Source: Cryptomeria japonica (Eukaryota; Streptophyta; Pinopsida; Cupressales; Cupressaceae). Taken from it: a stretch of DNA of 64,000 nt. A model generated the notes under the pieces. The model made no database searches. It saw nothing but the letters and a program-made list of their open reading frames with translations, and was not told the DNA's origin. Positions 21,569-31,680 of this stretch are shown here, piece after piece. Position 1 is the stretch's first letter. Each line of letters starts with the position of its first letter. The translations under genes were made by a program, and so were the position numbers. The DNA is taken from the NCBI RefSeq assembly GCF_030272615.1, contig NC_081411.1:42831140-42895139 (forward strand). The letters are read 5' to 3'.

Positions 21569-22996
21569 TTGAGTCAACTCTTTTGTGTGGGACAGATGCC
21601 CACTTCCCCTAGAACATATGGTAAACCACAACAGTTACTCCAGCAACCATTAATCATTCCTGCATGTGCCTTGACGCCTTTCATCCTTGGAAAGAGTCAA
21701 GAGGAAGAGACACAAGATGAGGACCTAGCGGAATGGATCTATAAAGATCCCATCACCACTGATAAACCGCAAGTTACACTTCCTACGGAACAGTATGGCA
21801 AAGGCCTCCTCATTATGCAAAGAATGGGGTATGATGGTCAGAGTGCTTTGGGATCCTGCAAACAAGGACGACATGAACCGCTGCTACCAGAATTCAAGCC
21901 CAAAGGCAATACAGGCCTAGGCTTTGAAAAAGAGATCCTTCCTAAACTCAGATTCAAAGGAAAACCCAGCAAACCATTTTGCCCACCTACTGCAAAGAGG
22001 ACACCTTTCATAATCAAAGCACCATCAAGCACTATCACCACTGCCCCATCGAGGCTCACGACTCCACCGCAACCATCTACAATACCAACCATCTCACCTA
22101 GCGAACCAGTAAGCCCATCAGCAACACCATTTGTCGCAACAACTGTATCAGAACCCGCAGCAGCATCTATGGCACCACCCATTCCAACAGAAGCCACTAA
22201 ATCAACCCTGTCAATACTTCCAGTGACAAATCCTTTAATCCCCATCACGATTCCTGCAGCACCAATCACCTCAAAAGTACATAAACCAATCACACCTACA
22301 GTATTCAACTCCAGCGACATCCCAGTATGGTATAGCAATCGGATGCTGGAAAGTGATTCAGAGACCGACTCACATGAGTGGGAATTTGATTCTGTACAAC
22401 TTAACACTTCAGATGAGGAAGACACATCACCACCTCCGCCACGCAAAGACATCCCTGTTTACGGAGAAGCACAGATAAAGACCACTTGGGTACCTAAGCT
22501 GGAAACATCTTCCACAGACCCTACATCTCATCCTACACCTGATTCTGACAGGGAGAGTACCATCAATGACCTTCACCACACTGTCTTAACCCTCACGGAT
22601 ACATCTCCTGCACTTAACCTAATCGATGAAGTAATGCCCATTATCCACCCTGAACTCATCGAATGGAACCAATCAAATCCCCCATGTCTTGACCTCTTCC
22701 AAAACGATGAGGCTATCATTGACTTTTTGGAATTAAGGGATAATCTACCAAGCGAGGATCACAAAGCTGGATTCGCCATTCAACTTAATAGCGCAGCATA
22801 CTTCGGGGCGGATGCCAAACCCTTCAGCTGCAAAAATATAACATTAAAACATGGATCTTCCAGTGAAAACCACACTGTGGCACTATTTGATCCGACAACA
22901 GTAAAAAGAAAGAGCGTATCCAAGGGTGAAAACCTCTCTGAGGCGCCTGAGGATGAAGGGTTTGACATTCTCCCTGCTAGTACACAACAGGAATGA
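21569..22996 (+). CDS. Linker between protease and RT containing a G-patch-like domain (element 1)
   Basis: The N-terminal 100 residues hold a G-patch-like motif at about 21790-21910: QYGKGLLIMQRMGYDGQSAL, then GSCKQGRHEPLLP and GNTGLGFE. G-patches are Gly-rich RNA-associated modules, known next to the protease in some retroviruses. A long Pro/Ser/Thr-rich spacer (PPSTITTAPSRLTTPPQPST type) follows, then an acidic segment. Element 2 has a matching G-patch, so it is a constant part of the family. The last residues (DIQPAST-like tail before QQE*) lead into the RT through a TGA at 22994-22996. No enzymatic function is assigned to the spacer. Confidence 0.75.
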   Translation: MSQLFCVGQMPTSPRTYGKPQQLLQQPLIIPACALTPFILGKSQEEETQDEDLAEWIYKDPITTDKPQVTLPTEQYGKGLLIMQRMGYDGQSALGSCKQGRHEPLLPEFKPKGNTGLGFEKEILPKLRFKGKPSKPFCPPTAKRTPFIIKAPSSTITTAPSRLTTPPQPSTIPTISPSEPVSPSATPFVATTVSEPAAASMAPPIPTEATKSTLSILPVTNPLIPITIPAAPITSKVHKPITPTVFNSSDIPVWYSNRMLESDSETDSHEWEFDSVQLNTSDEEDTSPPPPRKDIPVYGEAQIKTTWVPKLETSSTDPTSHPTPDSDRESTINDLHHTVLTLTDTSPALNLIDEVMPIIHPELIEWNQSNPPCLDLFQNDEAIIDFLELRDNLPSEDHKAGFAIQLNSAAYFGADAKPFSCKNITLKHGSSSENHTVALFDPTTVKRKSVSKGENLSEAPEDEGFDILPASTQQE

Positions 22997-23032
22997 TCGA
23001 CGATTCTCATTGAGGAGACCAAAGAATACAAT

Positions 23033-23227
23033 GTGGGGACTCCTGAAAACCCTCATATCATACATCTGGCATCTCTTCTCACTCCAGAGGAACAACCTCA
23101 ATTTATAGAGTTCTTCCAGAAGCGTCAAATCAACTTTGCATGGTCATATGCAGACATGCCTGGACTTGATCCTGATTTAGTTATGCATCATCTCACAGTA
23201 GCAAAAGGGGCCAAACCTGTCAAATAG
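23033..23227 (+). CDS. N-terminal extension of reverse transcriptase (element 1)
   Basis: Short in-frame segment between stops at 22994 and 23225. It reads VGTPENPHIIHLASLL, FIEFFQKRQINFAWSYADMP and LDPDLVMHHLTVAKGAKPVK, which is the conserved lead-in to Tat RT (element 2 has INFAWTYFDM and IMHHLSITLGVKPVKQK). It is not an independent gene. The TAG that ends it replaces the Gln codon seen in element 2. Confidence 0.85.
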   Translation: MGTPENPHIIHLASLLTPEEQPQFIEFFQKRQINFAWSYADMPGLDPDLVMHHLTVAKGAKPVK

Positions 23228-23239
23228 AAGCTTCGTAAG

Positions 23240-25168
23240 ATGCATCCTCAGATTGCCGTGCTAGTCAAAACAGAACTCAAGAAACTCCTGGATGTTGGTT
23301 TCATTAGACCAATTGATTATGCAGAATGGATCTCTAACATTGTGCCAGTTGGCAAACCAAAAGGGGGCATCCGCATTTGTACAGACTTCAGAGATCTGAA
23401 TAAGGCATGTCCTAAGGATGACTTCCCTCTACCAAATATTGACATCATAGTGGATTTGACAGCAGGACATGCCATGCTTTCACTCATGGATGGCTTTTCA
23501 GGATACAATCAAATAAAGATCGCACCAGAGGACCAACATAAGACAGCCTTCACGTGTCCATGGGGCACATACTACTGGAATGTAATGCCTTTTGGTCTAA
23601 AGAATGCAGGAGCGACCTGTCAAAGAGCAATGACCACCATCTTCCATGACATGATGCATACTATGATGGAAGATTATGTGGATGATTTACTGGCAAAATC
23701 ACTTACTAGAGAAGGACATCTTCACATCTTAGATAAGATCTTTGATAGACTGGAACAATACCATGTTCGACTCAACCCAAAGAAATGTGTTTTTGGAGTG
23801 ACCTTTGGGAAGCTTCTAGGATACATTGTCTCAAGCAAAGGCATTGAGGTCGATCCAGCAAAGGTTAAGGCAATCATGGACATGCCACCACCAAGGAATA
23901 TCAGTCAGCTAAGAACACTACAAGGACGGCTTCAATCCATCCGCAGATTCAATGCACAATTGGCTGATAAGTGTCACCCATTCACACATCTGCTACACAA
24001 GAACATCCGCTTTCAGTGGGATGACAAATGCCAACAAGCCTTTCAGGCACTCAAAGACTATCTCATGAATCCACCATTGTTGACACCACCAGATCCAAGT
24101 AGACCGTTGTTACTTTATATCTCAGCGACAAGTACAGCATTAGGTGTATTACTGGCACAACATAATGCAGAAGGCAAAGAGTGTGCTGTATACTACATCT
24201 CTCGCACACTGGTTGGCTATGAACTCAATTACACACCTATTGAGCAAGCTTGCCTAGCAGTAATCCTGGCAGCCACTAAATTATGGCACTATCTATTGAC
24301 GCACAAGGTACAGCTCATCGCAAAGATTGATCCACTCAAGTACTTACTCAGCAAAGAAACATTGACAGGTCGCTTGGCCAAATGGGTGATGATTCTAAGC
24401 GAATTTGACATTGAGTATGTGGACCGTAAGGCTATCAAAGGTCAAGTTATTGCAGATCAGTTGGCCGATGCACCACTCATAGGTGATCATCCTCTCATTT
24501 CCAATTTTCTAGATGAAGAGATATTCATGATCACAACAGCACAACCATGGAAACTATATTTTGATGGTTCATACACTAGGCACGGCTCGGGGGCAGGCAT
24601 TCTATTTATCACACCTCAAGGTGATAGCATCCCGAAGTCTTACAGGCTCACATTTCCATGCACAAACAACATAGCAGAATATGAGGCTTTGATCACAGGA
24701 CTCAGGCTAGCCATACAATGGAAATTAAAAGAACTACAAGTATATGGCGATTCACAACTAGTCATTCGACAAGCAACAGATGAGTATCAGACCAAGGATG
24801 ATAAACTCATGCCATACAAGCAAATGGTGGACAGACTAAAGACATCATTCACAACTATCACTTTTGAGCAGATACCAAGAGATCAGAATCGAGCTGCTGA
24901 TGCTATGGCTACCATCGCATCTCTCCTAGATCTTCCACAGAATTCAACACGCTACGAGTTCTTGGTAGAACAGCTTTGGATTCCCGCTTATGATATCCCT
25001 GAATCCGAAATGATATGTCACCTTGTAGGTTCTGAATCCCCATGGTACGGTGATTTCTACACCTATCTCCGCGATCACACCCTTCCTCCTAACCAATCAA
25101 ATAACCAACGTAAAACCTTCATTCGCCAAACTGCTCGATATACCATTATTGCCGAAACCCTATACTGA
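23240..25168 (+). CDS. Reverse transcriptase, degenerate RNase H and archaeal-type RNase H (element 1)
   Basis: RT: GFIRPIDYAEWISNIVPV, CTDFRDLNKACPKDDFPLP, motif A LMDGFSGYNQI, FTCPWGTYYWNVMPFGLKNA and catalytic YVDD (about residue 150). The first RNase H follows (YISATSTALGVLLAQ, CAVYYISRTL), with Ser where the catalytic Asp of DAS is expected, so it is probably inactive. A second RNase H begins near residue 435: LYFDGSYTRHGSGAGILF, NNIAEYEALITGLRLA, VYGDSQLVI and IPRDQNRAADAMATIAS, with Asp, Glu, Asp, Asp all present. This arrangement (dead RH plus archaeal-type RH) marks the Tat lineage. The segment stops at TGA 25166, just before the integrase. Confidence 0.95.
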   Translation: MHPQIAVLVKTELKKLLDVGFIRPIDYAEWISNIVPVGKPKGGIRICTDFRDLNKACPKDDFPLPNIDIIVDLTAGHAMLSLMDGFSGYNQIKIAPEDQHKTAFTCPWGTYYWNVMPFGLKNAGATCQRAMTTIFHDMMHTMMEDYVDDLLAKSLTREGHLHILDKIFDRLEQYHVRLNPKKCVFGVTFGKLLGYIVSSKGIEVDPAKVKAIMDMPPPRNISQLRTLQGRLQSIRRFNAQLADKCHPFTHLLHKNIRFQWDDKCQQAFQALKDYLMNPPLLTPPDPSRPLLLYISATSTALGVLLAQHNAEGKECAVYYISRTLVGYELNYTPIEQACLAVILAATKLWHYLLTHKVQLIAKIDPLKYLLSKETLTGRLAKWVMILSEFDIEYVDRKAIKGQVIADQLADAPLIGDHPLISNFLDEEIFMITTAQPWKLYFDGSYTRHGSGAGILFITPQGDSIPKSYRLTFPCTNNIAEYEALITGLRLAIQWKLKELQVYGDSQLVIRQATDEYQTKDDKLMPYKQMVDRLKTSFTTITFEQIPRDQNRAADAMATIASLLDLPQNSTRYEFLVEQLWIPAYDIPESEMICHLVGSESPWYGDFYTYLRDHTLPPNQSNNQRKTFIRQTARYTIIAETLY

Positions 25169-25225
25169 CGTAGTCTTGATGGTACTCTCCTTCGATGTCT
25201 GGAACAAGATGAGATAACAAAGGCT

Positions 25226-26299
25226 TTGGAAGAGGTACATGAAGGAATTTGCGGGACTCACTCAAGTGGTCCATCACTAGCCAAGAAACTCATGCGAGCT
25301 GGATACTATTGGCCATCTATGGAAAAGGATTCCTACTACTTTGTCAGAAAATGCAAGAAATGTCAAGTTCATGGCGACCTGATACATGCACCAGCACAGG
25401 AACTACAACCAATCACAACACCATGGCCTTTTTGCCAATGGGGCCTTGACCTTGTGGGTAAAATCCATCCATCTTCATCCAATGGCCATAAATTCATTAT
25501 TACCGCCACCGAATATTTCACCAAGTGGATTGAAGCTGTTCCACTTACCCAAGTCACCGGCAAGCAGATCGCCTCATTCATCCTCAATTACATCATCTGC
25601 CGGTATGGTGTACCCATGTCCATTGTCACAGATAACGGTCTTCCTTTCAAAAATCAAGATGTCCGTGAGCTTTGTGAGAAATTTCATATCCAACACCGCT
25701 TTTCCACTCCCTATTACCCACAAGGCAATGGTCAGGCTGAAGCATCCAATAAAAACATATTGAGGATCCTAAAGAAGACAGTCAATGATGTCGGCCGTGA
25801 TTGGCATGTTCAATTGAATCCAGCGCTATGGGCATATCGAACTAGCATTCGGACCCCTACAGGTGCAACTCCTTATTCATTGGTCTATGGTGCTGAAGCT
25901 ATCCTACCTATTGAGGTCAAGATACCATCCTTACGAGTTTCATTGCACAATCTCATCGATGATGAAGCATACAGAGTATCCCGTCTTCAGGACTTGGAGT
26001 TACTTGATGAGAAGCGACAAGCTGCATATAATCATCTCAAAGCATATCAGCAACGCATGAGTAGAAACTACAATCACCGAGTTTGATCTCGTACATTTGA
26101 GGTAGGTGATCTTGTTCTTCGAGAGAATCATCGCAACCAACCAAACAGAGAACATCAAGGCAAGTTTGAATCAAACTGGCTGGGCCCATATGTTGTTACT
26201 GCTGTGTTCGGGTCCGGGGCATATCAGTTGGCTACACCAGAAGGAGAACCGCTTGCAGATCCAATCAATAGCATGCACCTCAAAAGGTTTTATACCTAA
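25226..26299 (+). CDS. Integrase (element 1)
   Basis: HHCC zinc finger: VHEGICGTHSSG (His residues), then KCKKCQVHGD. The catalytic core DDE is complete: CQWGLDLVGKI (Asp), SIVTDNGLPFKN (Asp) and GNGQAEASNKNIL (Glu), with YRTSIRTPTGATPYSLVYG typical of gypsy integrases. The frame meets TGA at 26084-26086, then continues to the natural TAA at 26297 through VGDLVLRENHR, WLGPYVVTAV and INSMHLKRFY, the C-terminal GPY/F-type module. No chromodomain is visible. It would insert the cDNA into host chromatin. Confidence 0.9.
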
Positions 26300-28597
26300 G
26301 GTGTACAGAGCATCAGGCTCCCCTACATATCAGCAAATACCAAAAACATTCAGAAAATGTCCTAAAGAAAATACAAAAACATTCAAAAAAGTAAAGAAAA
26401 ATCATGCATCCAAACGGTGAACAACCACTCCAGTGGCACCTTGGGTAAGTACGATGGTGAAAACCTGGCAAACAGGCGCCACTCGTAAAGGCAATGGTTC
26501 TAGTATCTTTCCGGCTTGTTGCGATCATATTCATGCACACATCCATCCATCCCAACCATGGCTTGTTATTTGATCTGCAATTAAGATAGTACTCCATGCG
26601 TCTAGCATCCCACCTTTTCATAATCAGGTCTGCAAACTAGGGGCAATACCCTTACCCTAGTGATGGAAGTGGATTCTACATTGTCTTATATATCATTACA
26701 CTCTTCATTCAGGCAATCATCAGAAAATATCAAAAACATTCACAAACAATACAAAATCCAAAAACATTCAAAAATGACTCACAAAATCCACAAACATTCA
26801 AAAAACTATTACACAAAATCCAAAAACATCAAAAAACCATCGAAAATCACCCAAAAACATGACAAGACCTTGTACATATTCATCCGATCAGACACAAAAC
26901 AAACATTGAGAAAACTACTCACACACTGACCATTTATCAATCGACCAAAACAATTGACTTCAACAATCCACAACCTGTCTTAAAACAAGGATGCATCCTT
27001 CCTTACCAAAACAAAGACAAGATGACATTTTCTTTGACAAGAAAATTCTGTTAGGCTATCAAATACTTGGTTGATTTGTGAGTACAATCGTTTGTTTATC
27101 TGTATCAGAATCTTTCAGCATTGTTTTGTATCGTTTGCGCATTATTTTCGATGAAGTTCTGGGGCATGTACTAATGGTGTCTACGTGGGAAGTTCACTAA
27201 GCTACGTGATCCTATGCAAAAATATAGTCATAGATCACTACGGCTTGCTGACTACAGTGTATACCTCGACCATATGGGCATGAACCATTACCAAGGATCC
27301 ATATTCTTTCTTCTTTATGTATATACTGTTTGGTTGCAGATACAATGCTCATCCTTTGGTTCCTCTTCCTCCAAATTGGATAAAGGTTTTTATTTTCTTA
27401 GTATGGTATGAACTTGTCTCAGGATCTGATCAGCCTAAGATCAAGGAGGACGATCCAAGTCATGCACAAAAGGAGATAATCCTTGTCTGTTCCGCAAGCA
27501 ATACTCTGGTCGACTTGACCCTTATATCAAGTCGTTTGTATTAACTTGCTATATTAAAATCTATGAAAGAAATACTCAGGTCATCTTGAATTATTGTGTC
27601 AAGATGCTTGTATTCTCTTCCAACACTTTAAAGCTCAATGATGAAAATAGAGCACTATGGATCGTCATTTCACCTCATCTGATTATACATTTGCATTCCG
27701 TTGCATATCACCCATCCATTCATTCATATGTAGCATTTACATGCAAAAATGACTAAAAGCTGGTCTTGGATACAAATCACGACCGAATACTCTGATACAT
27801 CATCAATGCATCATGCAAACATCTTAAAAACCTTGCATTCCTCATGGTCATATCATCATTTCATTTAGGTGCATCTTGCATTACGTCCATTCATGTCATT
27901 TTTAAACTTAACCATTGCATATAGTTCATTGTTGACATTAGTTTTCATTACAATCATTTGCATCATTGTATCAATCATAAATAATTAGATCCATTCATGG
28001 GATTAAATTGTCTTTGATTGTATTAAATTATTTAATAAAGCATTCATATAGTGTTAATTATCCATTATCATTTTATTATCTTTTCATCATTTATCATTTG
28101 CATTCATTTCTTTATAGTTAAAAAATGCATTCACTCATTACTAAGTATCTTATTATGCTCATTTTAAGATTCATTCACCTTGCATTCATTATCATTACAT
28201 TAAGGTGCAGATACTATACCCATTAGTTATAGTATCATCCCATTATCATTTGTACTTACAAACATATTTAACGCATTTTAGATTCATAAGACCATTTGTT
28301 TACAAAACATTGGTTCATACCATTTCATATATCCATTTTACGTATGCATGCATTTAAAACACATTATCATATAAACACTTGTACTTTACATTTGTTTATC
28401 CATTTACATTCATTTACCACATCATCATATACACATTTGTACTTTACATTTTGTTTCTCCATATTACATTCATCTAAACACATCTAGATGCATATCCATA
28501 CATAAAATCATTCATCTAAACCATTGCATTAACATCGTCACATAAATCATCTTATCATTGCATCGCAATAGGAAACACCATAAATCCTGTTCATAAA
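26300..28597 (+). other. Spacer 3' of pol: CAT- and AAAACATTC-rich DNA
   Basis: From 26335 to 26860, ccaaaaacattcaaaaa-type repeats recur, including cagaaaatgtcctaaagaaa at 26353, which is also present 3' of pol in element 2. A less biased part (26900-27660) has no ORF of note. From 27660 to 28570, cattcat/catttgcatt low-complexity DNA dominates. No gene recognised. Confidence 0.6.
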
Positions 28598-28809
28598 CTC
28601 ATCATAAAAACATACATCATAAACATCTCAACCTGCATTCATATGTCAGTATCTCACATCATAACTCATCATAAACATACATCATAAACATCTCAACCTG
28701 CATTCATATGTCAGTATCTCACATCATAACTCATCATAAAAACATACATCATAAACATCTCAACCTGCATTCATATGTCAGTATCTCACATCATAACTCA
28801 TCATAAAAA
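28598..28809 (+). repeat. Three tandem 65-67-bp repeats in the 3' spacer
   Basis: The unit containing catctcaacctgcattcata and tgtcagtatctcacatcata occurs three times almost identically (aacatctc at 28622, 28687 and 28754). Confidence 0.9.
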
Positions 28810-29316
28810 CATGCATAAAAGAAACATCTCATTAAATGCATACATATACACACATACATCTAAGCAATAAATCATCATCATGCATAAACATCCATCCATA
28901 ATCACATGCATATCATCACAACTATGGGATCTCCTCATATATATCATCTCATATATCAGAGTACAATGAAGTCTACAAAATCGGCTGTCAAGAGCCATCC
29001 GAGATACAGTCCATCAATAGACAAAGATACAATACATATATGCAAAAATGCTCTCTCAAATGCCGCTCTAGCCAGATGCTGTACCAGCACCACCCCTACC
29101 TACTCCACCACTGGTACCTGCACCACCTGATCCATCTCTCCGTGGAGGCCTCATCGAACCCCCGCTCCCTCCTGCATCTCCTAATCTATCTCGCCTCAAA
29201 GGACCCATCACTCCCCCACTGCTCTGCATCCTCTGTGATCGCTCGGATCTCGTCTGCCGCATCTGAGTATAACTGAGAGCTCGCTAACTGAATGGCACAA
29301 CCTGCTCATATAAACC

Positions 29317-31163
29317 TCACCAGTACTCTATCTCAACCTGTGCTCGCCCAAACTGCCTCATAATCTCCCCTGTAGGACCCTGTGCTCCTACTCCCACTCG
29401 GACTCTCTCCTGCAGCTCCGCCAATCTCTCCACCACCGTATCTCTCTCCTGCAGCACCACTGTCAGCTCTGACTCCCATGCAAATAGTTGCACATCCCTA
29501 GCTGCTACCTCCGCCTCTAATCTCTCCACCCGGGTCTGCAAATAACCTATCATATGATCCCGCAGATCCCCTGTACCTCCCTCCCCCATGTCCATGGCTG
29601 CTGCACCTGTATCACCCCCTCCACTAGGTCCCTCCCCTGCACCACCTCTCCTGCACCACCCTCTCCTGCACCTGTATCCATCGGGATCTCTCTCTCCATC
29701 CCCCTCCCACTCAGCTGCACTCCTCCCTGCATCAAAGGACCCTGTGATATCTGCAGAGGTAGTCCACCTCTCCCTCTCCGTTGCCTCAGCATCCCCAAAC
29801 CTCCTCCACCTCCTCCACCTCCTCCTCCTCCTCCTCCACCTCCTCCTCCATCTCCTCCTCCTCCATCTCCTCCTCCTTGACCTCCTACTCTCCGTCCTCA
29901 TCCTCGTCCACTCTCATCCTCAAATGATGGGATTGGCTCAGCTGGGTCTGATATCCGCAGGATCGGGTGCGCCGCCCGATACTGTGTATACTCTGCTGTC
30001 ACACCTGCATCCACGACCCTCGATCGTAAGTCCCATGGCCTCGCCTGCAGTGTCCGAAACTCTGCCAATGCTTGATCATACGGTAGCACTGGACCCCATG
30101 CATACCGCTCTCGGATCACTCATGCATACTCCCCTGATCCGATAGGCAGTCCCTGCTACCGTCCAAACTGCCTCATCACCCGTCCTGGCACCTGTCTCTC
30201 CACATGATACGAGGTCCTCCCAATGAGGAATCAAGTCATGAAGTAATATGGTAGTGCCTCTGCATCATCCTCCCATGGCTCACACTCCAAGTATGGCCGC
30301 CAGATCACTGCATCTAGGTCATCCAATGCCTGCCGCCACCACTCTAACTTCCCCAAGTGGGGCTGACTCATCATGCCACTGTACATAAACATGTATGGCT
30401 GGTCCACGGCTCTGAATCTGAGACTCATTGGTCGAGTCACTGGTAGGTGCTCCCATGCCCACACATGCAGCAGCGTCATGCCCACTGCTGGCGACCCTCG
30501 CCCTCTGTACACTACCTCGTGTAACTCCTGATACATGTGCGCTAACACGCACGGCCCCCAGGCATATCGGGTCCCCTCAGTCACCATCATCTCTATCACC
30601 TGTCCCCATCCCACCGCCAATCCATGTGACCGCCTGTCTAGACACAGAAGTCCTCCCACGATCCCTGACAATACTGCTGGAAGGGGCTCATATAGTGCCG
30701 CTATATCCTCCCATGCGATCGAGCCATCATCAATATATACATCATCCTCAAAAATCCTCTGACAAGACACCATCCCCCAGGATCTATCATATGTCACTAG
30801 CTCTCCCCAAATCAGAATCCAGAGGATACGCCACACGTCCTCCAAAGTCACCATCATCTCTCCCTGGGCTAAATGAAACGTGCACGTCTCACTATACCAT
30901 CGCTCTACCAATGCTGTGATCAGGCCGTGATTCATCCGAATCACGGGCATGTGCATCACCTCATACAGGCTAGTGGCTGCAATACAGTCTATCTCTATCT
31001 GTGTCAACCGATCTCGCAATCCCTGTGTCGCGGGGTGGCGCTCGCGTAACTGCAACACGCGCAGATCCTCCTGCACATCGACATTCATCCAACCACCATC
31101 AGTTGTTTTGTTATCAAACTTTCTTAAGTTTAAACTTAGACTATCATCAGATACTTTGATCAA
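29317..31163 (-). pseudogene. Antisense plant mobile domain (PMD) ORF of element 1
   Basis: Lies opposite to gag-pol. Residues in 31163-30231 show the PMD ('aminotransferase-like') fold of plant MAIN/MAIL1-type proteins and many transposons: RMNHGLITALVERWYSETCT, FHLAQGEMMVTLEDVWRIL, WGPCVLAHMYQELHEV, VWAWEHLPVTRP, PHLGKLEWWRQAL and a WED motif. TGA at 30231 interrupts it; the frame continues with VMRQFGR and ITEYTQYR-like sequence to a Gly-rich tract from GGA repeats (29807-29877). Another frame then encodes a coiled coil (TRVERLEAEVAARD, ERLAELQERVRV) down to 29317, so at least one shift is present. A splice acceptor (gatgtgcag, near 31073) may precede the first coding exon; the start is uncertain. 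The function in the element is unknown. Confidence 0.8.
29807..29877 (-). repeat. GGA trinucleotide tract in the PMD ORF
   Basis: cctcctcc/cctccatct repeats on the plus strand, that is GGA/GGT on the coding strand, encoding poly-Gly with occasional Asp in the PMD frame. Length changes here could shift the frame of the C-terminal coiled coil. Confidence 0.9.
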
Positions 31164-31352
31164 GTATCTTCGGGTCTCAACAGGTAAGCAATCATGGCCG
31201 CCTAGACTTCAACAGGCATTTATCCTAACAAATGACCTAAGTCTCATCGGGCCGCTATGGTTCAAAACAACTCCCACTTCACCTTGCCACCCATCAATCA
31301 TTAGGCATCAGGAGATTTATTTTGTCCGAAACTGGGGCATCTTGTTATACTA

Positions 31353-31680
31353 AGGCAAAAGCACTATTTTATCTACAATAGCACTAAATCTACACAATAG
31401 CACTACAACCACATCAATAGCGCTCAAACCAGACTACAATAGCGCTACAAAACCAAAAGCGCTAAATCCGCTATACAATAGCGCTATTACACGTCAATAG
31501 TGCTCAATTAACCCTACGATAGCGCTACTTAGATAGAAGCGCTAAAACTTGCATCCACTAGCGCTAATGCATGCAAAAGCGCTCAAACTAAACTATAATA
31601 GCGCTATTGCGGCACAATAGCGCTAATTCATGGAGCAAAAGCACTAAAACCATAGTTCCAGCACTCTTGCTCCGACTTAA
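31353..31680 (-). repeat. TAGCGCTATTG motif array in the antisense PMD leader
   Basis: About 17 sites of caatagcgcta/aaaagcgctaaa (plus strand), ten or eleven with exact AGCGCT and the others with AGCACT, the one-base C-to-T change on the opposite strand. On the minus strand they read ttagcgctattg, the same orientation relative to the PMD transcript as the 16268-16545 array has to gag-pol. Confidence 0.9.

Larger units (their letters stand above)
19013..26299 (+). pseudogene. Element 1 gag-pol polyprotein, one frame with six stops
   Basis: A single frame of 2,428 sense or nonsense codons carries the whole polyprotein in the order gag, zinc knuckle, protease, G-patch, RT, RNase H, archaeal RNase H, integrase. 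No frameshift is needed. In-frame stops: TGA 19877, TAA 21563, TGA 22994, TAG 23225, TGA 25166 and TGA 26084; the natural stop is TAA 26297-26299. Where element 2 can be compared, the residue is Arg at the 22994 position (QE*S against QERS) and Gln at 23225 (K*K against KQK), as expected from CGA to TGA and CAG to TAG transitions. Readthrough of six stops is unlikely, so the copy is probably non-autonomous. Confidence 0.9.

Noticed and set aside
21838-22452. 204-codon minus-strand frame, Gly/Val-rich
   Set aside because: Shadow of the Pro/Thr/Ser-rich linker of gag-pol read backwards.
28598-28809. Regular repeats as a CRISPR-like array
   Set aside because: Contiguous tandem repeats without spacers in a plant nuclear retroelement.
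29588-30145. Pro/Leu-rich plus-strand frames opposite the PMD ORF
   Set aside because: They arise from the CCT repeat and the biased codons of the antisense PMD frame, which has recognisable family motifs.
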